A stretch of DNA of 64,000 bases from Hyphomicrobium sp. (GTDB taxonomy: Bacteria; Pseudomonadota; Alphaproteobacteria; Rhizobiales; Hyphomicrobiaceae): assembly GCA_030148725.1 (NCBI GenBank), contig JASBSU010000009.1:1-64000 (forward strand). Direction: 5' to 3'. Shown in pieces: positions 42,213-50,803 of this stretch; position 1 is the stretch's first letter; each line of letters begins with the position of its first letter. The notes beneath the pieces are model-generated. The model was given only the letters and a program-made list of their open reading frames with translations. It was not told the origin of the DNA and made no database searches. The position numbers and the translations under genes are program-made.

Positions 42213-43583
42213 ATGACAGCACACGCTGACGGTGACGCGACCCATACCTATAACAATGTCACCTGTCCTTTCTGCGGACTGCTGTGCGATGACCTTACGG
42301 TCACCCGCACCGGTTCGACGCTGAAGGTCGATAACGGATGTCCACGAGCGACTGCCGGCTTTCAGCGGCCTTTGCCGCCGGCAAAGCCCATGGTGCGCGA
42401 TAAAGAGGTCAGCCTCGACGAGGCGATCAAGGCAGCGGCCGGATTGATCCGCGCTTCGAAGCTGCCCCTCTACGGCGGTATGGCCACCGACGTCGGCGGC
42501 GTACGCGCCATCATGGACATGGCCGACCGGACCTGCGGCGTCGTCGATCACGCGCTGAGCGAAGGCCAGTACCGCAACTTGAAGGTCGTGCAGACCAGCG
42601 GCTGGATCATGTCCACGCTCACCGAGACGCGCAACCGGGCCGATCTCATCATCATCGTCGGCTCCGATGTGCATAAGCTGCACGGTCGGTTCTTCGACCG
42701 CATCGTCACGCCCGAGCACACGATGTTCGAAGGCGTTGGCCAGAAGCGCACCGTCGTGTTCATCGGCGAGGGTCTCGACACCTCCGCCGCCACCGGCCCG
42801 CGCATCGAGGAGGTCATCACTCTCCCCGTCGCCAAGGACCGTATCCCCGAGGTGCTGGCCGCAATCTCCGCGCGCGTCCGCGGCTTCACCATTCCGGCGC
42901 CCGATGCGCCGGCAGCTGCTCCCCCGAAGAAGGGTGGCATCTTCGCCGGACTCATTCCGGGCTCCAAGCTGACGCCCGCCGCGCCGGTGCACGAGATCGC
43001 TGGCGTTCCGTTCGACGCTATCGATAACGTTGCAGAAAAGTGCAAGAAGGCGAACTACGGCGTCGTTGTTTGGTCGCCCCCCGCGCTCAGCATGCCGCAA
43101 GCCGATCTCACTGTTCACATGATGACGGAGATCGTGCGCGAGCTGAACCTGACCACACGCTTCGCCGGCCTCTCCCTCGGCGGCAACGAGGGCGCACCCA
43201 GCGCCGCCTCGACCTGTACGTGGCAGACCGGCTACCCGCTGCGCGTCAGCTTCGCCAACGGCGCCCCTGAGTATGATTCCTATCGCTACAACATCAGCCG
43301 CATGCTGACCGACGGCGAGGGCGACCTGCTCGTTTGGGTGGCCTCCATCGGCACCGATATCGGCCTGCCGCAGACGAAGATCCCAACCGTCGTGCTCGGC
43401 ACGCCTGGACTCCGCCTCGCTCAGCCTCCGTCCGTCTATATTCCGGTCGGAACGCCGGGTGTCGACAACGCGGGCCAGATGGTCCGCTGCGATAACGTCG
43501 TCTCGCTGCCGATGAAGAATCTCGGCCGCTCGCAATTGCCGAGCAGCGCTGAGGTCCTCGCCGCCATCCAAGCTGCACTCTGA
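42213..43583 (+). CDS. fhcB: Formyltransferase/hydrolase complex subunit B
   Basis: 456-residue homolog of formylmethanofuran dehydrogenase subunit B, part of the cytoplasmic Fhc complex that turns formyl-H4MPT into formate through methylofuran. It keeps an N-terminal Cys cluster (CPFCGLLC and NGCPRA) but is thought to lack the molybdenum active site in methylotrophs. A low-complexity segment (PPKKGGIFAG, about 245-255) is inserted. The ATG at 42213 follows AAGGAG. Order of the operon: fhcB-A-D-C. Confidence 0.92.
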   Translation: MTAHADGDATHTYNNVTCPFCGLLCDDLTVTRTGSTLKVDNGCPRATAGFQRPLPPAKPMVRDKEVSLDEAIKAAAGLIRASKLPLYGGMATDVGGVRAIMDMADRTCGVVDHALSEGQYRNLKVVQTSGWIMSTLTETRNRADLIIIVGSDVHKLHGRFFDRIVTPEHTMFEGVGQKRTVVFIGEGLDTSAATGPRIEEVITLPVAKDRIPEVLAAISARVRGFTIPAPDAPAAAPPKKGGIFAGLIPGSKLTPAAPVHEIAGVPFDAIDNVAEKCKKANYGVVVWSPPALSMPQADLTVHMMTEIVRELNLTTRFAGLSLGGNEGAPSAASTCTWQTGYPLRVSFANGAPEYDSYRYNISRMLTDGEGDLLVWVASIGTDIGLPQTKIPTVVLGTPGLRLAQPPSVYIPVGTPGVDNAGQMVRCDNVVSLPMKNLGRSQLPSSAEVLAAIQAAL

Positions 43584-43599
43584 ACGTGAGCACCGCGCA

Positions 43600-45267
43600 A
43601 TGTTGATCAAGCTGACCGGTGGCAAGGTCTACGACCCCACCAACAACATCAATGGCGAGGTGCGCGACATCTACGTCGCCGACGGTCGCATCATTTCCCC
43701 ACCCGCCGACGCCCGGGTCGACAAGGAATATGATGTCCGCGGACGCGTCGTCATGGCCGGCGCCATCGACCCGCACACGCACATTGGCGGCGGCAAGGTG
43801 ACGATCGCCCGTACGCTGCTTCCCGAAGATCACGAGAAGGACGAGGTCCATCACACCGCGTTGACGCGCGCCGGCACCGGCCACGCGCTCCCTTCAACGA
43901 TGGTGACCGGCTACCGTTACGCCGAGATGGGCTACACGGCCGCCTTCGAGCCGGCGATGCTGCCCGCCAATGCCCGCCAGGCGCACATGGAAATGGGCGA
44001 CACGCCGCTGCTCGATAAGGGCGCCTTCGTGATGCTCGGCAGCGACGACTTCCTGCTGCGCCTCATGGCCAGCAAGGCAAGCTTCGAGCAGATCAAGGAC
44101 TACATCGCCTGGACGATGCATGCCGCCCAGGCCATCGCCGTGAAGGTCGTGAACCCCGGCGGCATCAGCGCCTTCAAGTTCAACCAGCGCAAGCTCGATC
44201 TCGACGAGAAGCATGTCTATTACGGCATGACCCCGCGCGACATCATCCTGACGCTGGCGCGCGGACTGCTGGAACTCGGCATCACGCATCCCCTGCACGT
44301 GCACGGTTGCAACCTCGGCATCCCAGGCAACGTCGAGACGACGCTTGCTACGATCCGCGCGACCGACGGCCTGCCGCTGCATCTCACGCACATCCAGTTC
44401 CACAGCTACGCGACCGAGGGCGACCGCCGCTTCTCGTCCGGCGCCGTGCAGATCGCCGAGCTCCTGAAGAAATATCCGAACATCTCCATCGACGTCGGTC
44501 AGGTCATGTTCGGCGCCACCTGCACCGCCTCTGGCGACAGCATGCGCCAGTACAATGGTGCAAAGAACGCCGACCCGAAGCGTTGGGTCGTGATGGACAT
44601 CGAGTGCGATGCCGGCTGCGGCGTCGTCCCGTTCCGCTACCGCGACAAGAGCTTCGTGCACGCGCTGCAGTGGGCCATCGGCCTCGAGACCTTCCTGCTG
44701 TGCGAAGATCCCTGGCGCATCTTCCTCACCACCGACCACCCGAACGGTGCGCCGTTCTACACCTATCCGCACCTCATCCGCCTGCTCATGGACCGCGACT
44801 TCCGCCGTGAGACCATGCTGCGCGTGAACCCCGAGGCGCTGCAGTATTCGACGCTGCCCCATCTGGAGCGCGAATACTCCATGTACGACATCGCCATCCT
44901 GACTCGCGCCGGCCCCGCAAAGAGCCTCGGCCTCAAGGATCTCGGCCACGTCGGTCCCGGCGCCCGCGCAGACATCACCGTCTACAAGGACGACGCCAAC
45001 CGCGAGCGCATGTTCATGACACCCGAACTCGTGTTCAAGAACGGTGAGCTGATCGTGCGCGACGGCAAGGTGATCAAGGTCGTCAACGGCGCGACGCACG
45101 TCGCCCGCCCCGAATTCGACCGTTCAATCGAGAAGCCCCTCAAGGACTACTTCGACCGCTATCACACGGTGCGCATGGAGAACTTCCGCTTGAGCGATGA
45201 TGAGATCATCGACGGCGGTCGCGGGGAGATCATCGTGCAACCGACGAGGGCCAGGACGTCGTCATGA
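43600..45267 (+). CDS. fhcA: Formyltransferase/hydrolase complex subunit A (formylmethylofuran hydrolase)
   Basis: 555-residue amidohydrolase-fold subunit that hydrolyses formyl-methylofuran to formate. The metal site begins with IDPHTHIGGG, followed by HVHGCNLGIPGN, HLTHIQFHSY and LTTDHPNGAP. A large and well-kept protein of family length. It starts 16 bases after fhcB and overlaps fhcD by four bases. Confidence 0.95.
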   Translation: MLIKLTGGKVYDPTNNINGEVRDIYVADGRIISPPADARVDKEYDVRGRVVMAGAIDPHTHIGGGKVTIARTLLPEDHEKDEVHHTALTRAGTGHALPSTMVTGYRYAEMGYTAAFEPAMLPANARQAHMEMGDTPLLDKGAFVMLGSDDFLLRLMASKASFEQIKDYIAWTMHAAQAIAVKVVNPGGISAFKFNQRKLDLDEKHVYYGMTPRDIILTLARGLLELGITHPLHVHGCNLGIPGNVETTLATIRATDGLPLHLTHIQFHSYATEGDRRFSSGAVQIAELLKKYPNISIDVGQVMFGATCTASGDSMRQYNGAKNADPKRWVVMDIECDAGCGVVPFRYRDKSFVHALQWAIGLETFLLCEDPWRIFLTTDHPNGAPFYTYPHLIRLLMDRDFRRETMLRVNPEALQYSTLPHLEREYSMYDIAILTRAGPAKSLGLKDLGHVGPGARADITVYKDDANRERMFMTPELVFKNGELIVRDGKVIKVVNGATHVARPEFDRSIEKPLKDYFDRYHTVRMENFRLSDDEIIDGGRGEIIVQPTRARTSS

Positions 45268-46163
45268 AGATCAACGGAATAGAGATCGACGACACGTTCG
45301 CCGAAGCCTTCGGCATGGCCGGCACGGGCGTCATCATCACTGCCGACACGATGAAATGGGCGCGCGTCGCCGCCGTCACCATGAGCGGCTTTGGCACCTC
45401 GGTCATCGGTGCCGGCGCCGAGGTCGGCATTGACCGCGAGCTGAGCCCTTCGGAGACGCCGGACGGGCGCCCGGGCGTGCGCGTGCTGCTGTTCGGCTTC
45501 TCGCCCGACGCAGCGGCCAACCAGCTCAAGACCCGCGTTGGCCAGTGCGTTCTGACGAGCCCCGGCTCGGCCTGCTACGCGGGCGTCGAGTCCGAAAAGC
45601 GCATCGGGCTTGGCAAAGGTCCGCGCTATTTCGGCGATGGCTTCCAGACCGCCAAGAAGCTCGGTGACCGCCGCTACTGGCGCATCCCGGTGATGGACGG
45701 AGAGTTCGTCATCGAGGAAACGACGGGCGTCGTGACCGACGCCGTTGGCGGCGGCAACATCCTCATGCTGGGCAATGACCGCGCCGGTCTGCTGCAGACG
45801 GCCGAAGCCGCCGTCGATGCCATTGGCAACGTGCCTGACGTCATCACCCCCTTCCCCGGCGGCATTGTGCGCTCCGGGTCGAAGGTCGGCTCGAAGTACA
45901 AGGGCGCCATCGCCTCGACGAACGATGCCTTCTGCCCGACGCTGCGCGGTCGCGTGAAGTCGGAAGTCGGTCCCGACACCATCGCCGTGCTCGAGATCGT
46001 CATCGACGGCCTGACCTCGAAATCCGTCGCCGACGCGATGCGCGCCGGCATCAAAACGGTTCTCGAAATCGGCGCCGCGAAGGGCGTCACCCGCATCACC
46101 GCCGGCAACTACGGCGGAAAGCTCGGTCAACATCACTACAAGCTCCGGGAGCTGCTACCATGA
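45264..46163 (+). CDS. fhcD: Formylmethanofuran:H4MPT formyltransferase, Fhc subunit D
   Basis: 299-residue formyltransferase that moves the formyl group from H4MPT to methylofuran. The start MKINGIEIDDTFAEAFGM, GRPGVRVLLFGFSPDA, TSPGSACYAG-like LTSPGSACYAGV and ITAGNYGGKLGQHHYKL identify the family. It is coupled to both neighbours by ATGA overlaps. Confidence 0.95.
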   Translation: MKINGIEIDDTFAEAFGMAGTGVIITADTMKWARVAAVTMSGFGTSVIGAGAEVGIDRELSPSETPDGRPGVRVLLFGFSPDAAANQLKTRVGQCVLTSPGSACYAGVESEKRIGLGKGPRYFGDGFQTAKKLGDRRYWRIPVMDGEFVIEETTGVVTDAVGGGNILMLGNDRAGLLQTAEAAVDAIGNVPDVITPFPGGIVRSGSKVGSKYKGAIASTNDAFCPTLRGRVKSEVGPDTIAVLEIVIDGLTSKSVADAMRAGIKTVLEIGAAKGVTRITAGNYGGKLGQHHYKLRELLP

Positions 46164-46969
46164 GCGGTCTCACGTTCCGCCTGACGTCTGCTCCCGTCGA
46201 GCGACTCGATCTCTCCACACTGACGCCGAAGGTTCTCGCCAGCACCCCGCTGGCCGACGTCCTGAAGCTCAACGTCGGCACCACCAAGAGCGGCGTAAAG
46301 CTCGGTGATGTCTTCACGGTTTCCGGCAAGCCCGGCGACACCATCATCATCGAAGGCTCGACCAATAAGCTCGACTTCGTGGGCACCGACCTCGAGCACG
46401 GCTCGGTAATCGTCGAAGGCGACGTCGGCGTTGGCGCAGGCCGCAACATGCGCAGCGGACGCCTCGACATCCGCGGCGACGCAGGCGCGCTCCTCGGTTC
46501 CGGCATCGGCGGCGGCGAGATTTACGTGAAGGGTTCTGCCGGCTCTCAGGTCGGTGGCCTCACACCCGGCGACAAGTTCGGCATGACCGGCGGCCTCATC
46601 GTCATCGATGGCCAGGCAGGAGACCGCGCCGGCGACCGCATGCGTCGTGGCACCATCTTCATTCGCGGCAAGTGCGGCAGCTTTGCCGGCTCGCGCATGG
46701 TGGGCGGCACCATCTGGACCGAGTTGGGCTTTGGCGCCGACCCCGGCATGCTCTTGCGTCGCGGAACGCTGATCGGCCCCTCCGTCGACCAGTTCCTTCC
46801 GACCTTCGTCGACGCTGGACGCCACGACCTCGTGATCCTGCCCATCCTTTCTCGCTACCTGCGCGAGAAGCTCGGGCCCAAGGCACCCAAGGCGCTTCCA
46901 GGCATCGTCCGCAAATACGCAGGCGATCTGGCGACGGTGGGCAAGGGCGAAATTCTGATCACGGCGTGA
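46160..46969 (+). CDS. fhcC: Formyltransferase/hydrolase complex subunit C
   Basis: 269-residue right-handed beta-helix subunit, related to the C-terminal domain of glutamate synthase. Visible turns: VEGDVGVGAGRNMRSGRLDI, GGEIYVKGSAGSQVGG, GDRAGDRMRRGTIFIRGKCG (each cited in short). It is structural in the Fhc complex. Last gene of the fhc operon; 137 bases follow before the next gene. Confidence 0.94.
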   Translation: MSGLTFRLTSAPVERLDLSTLTPKVLASTPLADVLKLNVGTTKSGVKLGDVFTVSGKPGDTIIIEGSTNKLDFVGTDLEHGSVIVEGDVGVGAGRNMRSGRLDIRGDAGALLGSGIGGGEIYVKGSAGSQVGGLTPGDKFGMTGGLIVIDGQAGDRAGDRMRRGTIFIRGKCGSFAGSRMVGGTIWTELGFGADPGMLLRRGTLIGPSVDQFLPTFVDAGRHDLVILPILSRYLREKLGPKAPKALPGIVRKYAGDLATVGKGEILITA

Positions 46970-47106
46970 CACCGGGTCCCGGTCTCGAACGCCCGTGTAA
47001 CCAAATGCATCCGACCGCCGTATAATCCGGAACGGGGCGCGAGCAGATCGCGCTCCGATCAGGTTCGGACGGCCACCCTCGGTCAAACCGGGTCGGGAGC
47101 AACATC

Positions 47107-47307
47107 ATGATTTCTATCATTATTTCCGCCTGCCTCATCGGCGACCCCGGCGTTTGCAGGGACCACAGGGTCCCGCTCGCCCAGGACGTCGACGCCAAGC
47201 GCTGCCTCTACGAAGCCCAGCCCCACCTGCCCCGTTGGGCCGAGCAACATCCCAACTGGACGATCAAGAGATGGCGTTGCGCCTCCGGCGACGTCCAGGA
47301 CCTCTGA
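47107..47307 (+). CDS. Small conserved protein of unknown function
   Basis: 66-residue protein beginning MISIIISACLIGDPGVCRDH, with PRWAEQHPNWTIKRWRC near the end. Three cysteines and a tryptophan-rich tail recall short conserved proteins of Hyphomicrobiales, to my memory; no function is known. The ribosome site is weak (GGGAGC ahead of the ATG). It precedes the pentapeptide repeat gene by 13 bases. Confidence 0.6.
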   Translation: MISIIISACLIGDPGVCRDHRVPLAQDVDAKRCLYEAQPHLPRWAEQHPNWTIKRWRCASGDVQDL

Positions 47308-47320
47308 CGGAGAACGCGCC

Positions 47321-48127
47321 ATGCGGCTCGCGAAACTTTGCCTTAATGCAACGTGTGCCGCATTGCTCGCCGTCTCGACGGCGGGGCTCGCCCGTGCCGA
47401 CATGGTCGATCACCTGGATCTCGGTTCGGATGAATTCAATAAGCCCGACTTCACGCGCTCGCAGGTCATCGCCGCTATTGCCGAGGCCGGCTCCACCGGC
47501 ATCGCGGATTTTTCCGGCCGACGCCTCAATAAGATCGACCTGTCGGGCCTCGACCTGCGCCGCATCAAGCTGCAGGCGGCGCGCATAAACGGCACCAACT
47601 TCGCCGGATCGAACCTCGAAAACGTCGTGCTTGACCAGGCGTGGGGCCTGAAGTCCGACTTCAGCGGCGCGAACCTCAAGGGCGCAAGCCTTTTCGCAAC
47701 CCAGCTGATGGACGCCAAGCTCCCAAAGGCTGACTTCTCCGGCGCTCGCATAGCCGCAGACTTCTCCCGCGCGGACCTCACCGGAGCCAACTTCACCGGT
47801 GCCAACCTCTCCGCTGACATGAAAAACCAGTCGATGGGCCTGATGCGCGGCGTGTTCAAGTCGAGCAAGCTCGAAGGCGCCTCGTTCAAGGACGCAAATC
47901 TCTCGCGCGCCATGATGGAATACGCTCAGCTCAAGGGTGCCGATCTCTCCGGCGCAAATCTTGCCGGCAGCGAGATTGCAGGCGCCGATCTGACCGGCGC
48001 CGATGTCTCCGGCGCCAACTTCGATGGCGCCGACGTGAACTCCGCCCGCCTCGTCGGATTGCGCGGCAAGGACAAGGCCCTCGGGCTCTCCAGCGTCAAG
48101 AACCTCGATCGCGCCTACGTCGACTAG
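47321..48127 (+). CDS. Exported pentapeptide-repeat protein
   Basis: 268-residue protein. The signal peptide ends GLARADMVD, then from about residue 75 come many A(D/N)LxG/F five-residue repeats (GANLKGASLF, RADLTGANFTGANL, GADLTGADVSGANF), which form a right-handed square helix. Function cannot be told; pentapeptide proteins can mimic DNA or serve as scaffolds, but an exported one is more likely a surface or periplasmic scaffold. It ends three bases before the opposing DUF1194 gene. Confidence 0.85.
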   Translation: MRLAKLCLNATCAALLAVSTAGLARADMVDHLDLGSDEFNKPDFTRSQVIAAIAEAGSTGIADFSGRRLNKIDLSGLDLRRIKLQAARINGTNFAGSNLENVVLDQAWGLKSDFSGANLKGASLFATQLMDAKLPKADFSGARIAADFSRADLTGANFTGANLSADMKNQSMGLMRGVFKSSKLEGASFKDANLSRAMMEYAQLKGADLSGANLAGSEIAGADLTGADVSGANFDGADVNSARLVGLRGKDKALGLSSVKNLDRAYVD

Positions 48128-48130
48128 CAG

Positions 48131-48994
48131 CTATTCGACCGCTTGCGGCGTGAAGAAGTCTGGCCGCCGGGCCGCAAAATCGCGACGCACGCGGCTGCCC
48201 CCGTCGCTGACCTCGAGCACGAACTTCTGGCGGATGGCGCGGCCGAAATCTGCATAGCCATGCGCCGGCAGCACGAACGATCCCGGCCCCGCCTTGACGT
48301 TCTCCTGGTACCACGTCTCCAGCGGATCGGTGTTCTGCTTGGAGGGCAGATATGACTGCGATGACGGCGCACCGGGCGTCACCATCTCCGGCCCTTCCGG
48401 GGTGAGGATCGGCAGACCGTTCACCGTCACACCGTACTTGACCAGTTCATCACGCACCTGCTCGATCGGCTCCGCGGCGTTGCAGTTGTCCTTGCCGTCA
48501 CCCGAGACGTCGAGCACCACCTTGGCCGTCTTCGCGGGTATCTGCGGAACGATCTTGTCGGACACCACCCGCATCATGCGCGTCATGCAGGTGAACTCCC
48601 CGCCCTGCCGCGGCAGCGAGCGAACCTTGCGCGCGGCGGCCTTGGCATCAGCTTCGTTGGCGATGTGTATCCAAGGAAGGTTCAGCGTCGGCTGATCCGC
48701 CCACGTGACGAGCGAGAACAAGATTCCACCCTTGCCCCCCCCCGCGATGGCCTGGATAACGCCAGGATCCTCGAGCGCCTGCGCGATGCCTTCCATCTGC
48801 AGCTTGTAGCGCGCATCGTCGACCGAATTCGAGACATCGATGGCCACGATCAGCGCGGTGTCGACGTCATCGCCGCTGGCAGCCATGAGACCGGTCAAAG
48901 CCGCGGCGGTGACGACGCCCGCCAACACCAGCGGCCCCGCCGATGACAGCGTCTGCCATAGCAACCTCCGCGCAATTCCTAGGCCCTGCCGCAT
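48131..48994 (-). CDS. DUF1194 (von Willebrand A-like) exported protein
   Basis: 287-residue protein. A membrane or signal segment (AGPLVLAGVVTAAALTGLMA) is followed by a VWA-like domain. IVAIDVSNSVDDARYKLQMEG is a DxSxS MIDAS-type motif; VVLDVSGDGKDNC and YADFGRAIRQKF come later. It matches DUF1194, of unknown function. The start at 48994 is chosen to keep the signal near the N-terminus; a longer form begins at 49105. Confidence 0.82.
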   Translation of the reverse strand: MRQGLGIARRLLWQTLSSAGPLVLAGVVTAAALTGLMAASGDDVDTALIVAIDVSNSVDDARYKLQMEGIAQALEDPGVIQAIAGGGKGGILFSLVTWADQPTLNLPWIHIANEADAKAAARKVRSLPRQGGEFTCMTRMMRVVSDKIVPQIPAKTAKVVLDVSGDGKDNCNAAEPIEQVRDELVKYGVTVNGLPILTPEGPEMVTPGAPSSQSYLPSKQNTDPLETWYQENVKAGPGSFVLPAHGYADFGRAIRQKFVLEVSDGGSRVRRDFAARRPDFFTPQAVE

Positions 48995-49203
48995 CTGCCA
49001 CCGTTCCTGATTATTTTGCCTAAGTTTGATGCCTGTCATCCGATTGGGCAAGCGCAAGCTGTGCGGCAGCTCGAGACGGGCGCTCCTTTCCTTGACAGGC
49101 ATCAACGCTGCGTAAGCATGGCATGCGACGATGCAGCAGAAGAGCGGTCGGTGATAGGATTGCTGCCGTCTTTGAACCCGAGGCCCCCCAGCAGGACACT
49201 GAC

Positions 49204-49641
49204 ATGTATAAAAACATCCTCATCGCCACCGATGGCTCCGAGCTTGCCCAGAAGGCCGTGACGCAGGGACTCGATATCGCCAAGCTGATGCAGGCGAAGG
49301 TGACCGTCATCACCGTCACGGAGCCGTGGACCGCAGCCGTGTCCGGCGAGTGGGCGGTGGCCTTCCCCGTCGAGGAATATGAAAAGGCAGCATCGACCAC
49401 GGCCAGCACGATACTGGGAAAAGTGCAGACACTAGCCGCCGAACTCGGCGTCACATGCGAAGCCGTGCACGTGAAGGATCAATATCCGGCCGAAGGCATC
49501 GTGGAGGAAGCGAAGGCGCGCGCCTGCGACCTCATCGTGATGTCCTCGCATGGCCGTCGCGGCCTGGCGAAATTCGTCCTTGGCAGCCAGGCGACGCGCG
49601 TCCTCACCAACACGACGGTGCCGTTGCTGATTGCCCGGTGA
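49204..49641 (+). CDS. Universal stress protein, UspA family
   Basis: 145-residue single Usp domain: MYKNILIATDGSELAQKAV at the start, and LIVMSSHGRRGLAKFVLGSQATRVL, the G-2x-G-9x-G(S/T) ATP-binding loop (cited in part). The role is usually survival under stress; no partner is evident. The start was chosen at the Usp family beginning. Confidence 0.92.
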   Translation: MYKNILIATDGSELAQKAVTQGLDIAKLMQAKVTVITVTEPWTAAVSGEWAVAFPVEEYEKAASTTASTILGKVQTLAAELGVTCEAVHVKDQYPAEGIVEEAKARACDLIVMSSHGRRGLAKFVLGSQATRVLTNTTVPLLIAR

Positions 49642-49646
49642 GTATC

Positions 49647-49676
49647 CAACCGCGGCGATCGCCATCGCCGCGGTTG
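49647..49676. terminator. Hairpin after the universal stress gene
   Basis: Perfect 13-bp stem CAACCGCGGCGAT / ATCGCCGCGGTTG with loop CGCC, between two converging genes. No clear U-run on either strand. Confidence 0.6.
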
Positions 49677-49710
49677 CAGCTCTTCGCCGCGCGAGGTGCG
49701 CAGCGCCACA

Positions 49711-50688
49711 TCAATGCTGATGGTGCTTGTGCTTGTGCTCATCCTCGCCGGCAGCCGGCGCCGAAGTCCGCACAGCGAGATCGACGTTGATCGCACCCGC
49801 CTTCTGAAGGTTGAGCTTCAGTTTGACGGGGCCGTCTTTGATGGCCTCTTTAAGCCCGATCAGCATGATGTGCAGTCCGCCGGGCTTCAGCTCGACCGAC
49901 TGGCCGGGCGCAATGTCCACCTGCTTGACCGGCTTCATGCTAGCGACGCCATCGGCGCTGATCGTCGTCTCGTGCAGTTCGACCCGCTCTGCAATGTCTG
50001 AAGATGCCCCGAGGAGCACATCAGGCGCGCTTCCCTCGTTGGTGATCTTCACATAGCCGACGCCCATGCCGCCCGCGCTCGCCGGACGCGTCCACGGCCC
50101 CGCCAGCGCAATGCCATTGGCTTTCACATCGCCAGACTGCGCATGATGGTGATGGTCGTCTGCGCCGCCGGCAACGAGTAGAAGCTGGGGCGCTGGATGC
50201 TCAAGGCTATGCGGATCGACACCTTCGGCCGCGACCTCGTTCCACTTCAGTTCGCCCTTCGGGCATTTCTGCGTCACTGGGAACGCCAGCTTGGTGCCGG
50301 GCTTCAATTCGCCGGCGACGAATGCGGAAAGGACGAACTGATCGAAGTACTCGTCCGGCAGATCTCCGCCGCTCCACGTCACGCGCTTCACACCCTCGCT
50401 CTTCTTCGCGCCGTGATAGAAGTCGTATGTACGCGCATAAGCGCCCTTCTCCAGCGACAGCTTCCATCCGGCTTTCGGCATTGGCTTGACCGCGATGACC
50501 CCTTCAGGGATGTCAATGCTCACCTCGGTCGTCGACTGCCCTTCGCACCCATGTGGCACATTGATGACGGCCTTGTAGCCGCTACCCACCTTCGCTTCCT
50601 TCACCTCGAGCGATGCGTGCGCCGCCGCCGGCTGCACCAGAGCGATAATCATCGCTGAGGCCAGCGCCCCGAGCCCGACTCTTTTCAT
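49711..50688 (-). CDS. YcnI-PCuAC fusion, periplasmic copper chaperone
   Basis: 325-residue exported protein joining two copper-binding domains. The signal ends VQPAAA, so the mature chain would start with His (HASLEVKEAK), as in copper-binding YcnI (DUF1775) domains (about 24-165). A His-rich linker (DDHHHHAQ) leads to a PCuAC domain (about 190-310) with LHETTISADGVASM and GGLHIMLIG, the H...M...HxM copper ligands. The tail is again His-rich (DEHKHKHHQH). It lies downstream of the TonB receptor, so copper acquisition or delivery to oxidases is likely. Confidence 0.88.
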   Translation of the reverse strand: MKRVGLGALASAMIIALVQPAAAHASLEVKEAKVGSGYKAVINVPHGCEGQSTTEVSIDIPEGVIAVKPMPKAGWKLSLEKGAYARTYDFYHGAKKSEGVKRVTWSGGDLPDEYFDQFVLSAFVAGELKPGTKLAFPVTQKCPKGELKWNEVAAEGVDPHSLEHPAPQLLLVAGGADDHHHHAQSGDVKANGIALAGPWTRPASAGGMGVGYVKITNEGSAPDVLLGASSDIAERVELHETTISADGVASMKPVKQVDIAPGQSVELKPGGLHIMLIGLKEAIKDGPVKLKLNLQKAGAINVDLAVRTSAPAAGEDEHKHKHHQH

Positions 50689-50803
50689 ATTCTTCTCCGT
50701 TTCCGCTGCTGAGGTCAGGCGCTCGCCCGAACGCCTGACCTATCCGACCCCGAGCGTCTCGCGACCGAAAATCCACCGCGATCCTTAAGCCCGAGTATTT
50801 TGC

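Noticed and set aside
42063-43625. Minus-strand open frame of 520 codons opposite fhcB
   Set aside because: Antisense artefact of GC-rich coding; fhcB on the plus strand is certain.
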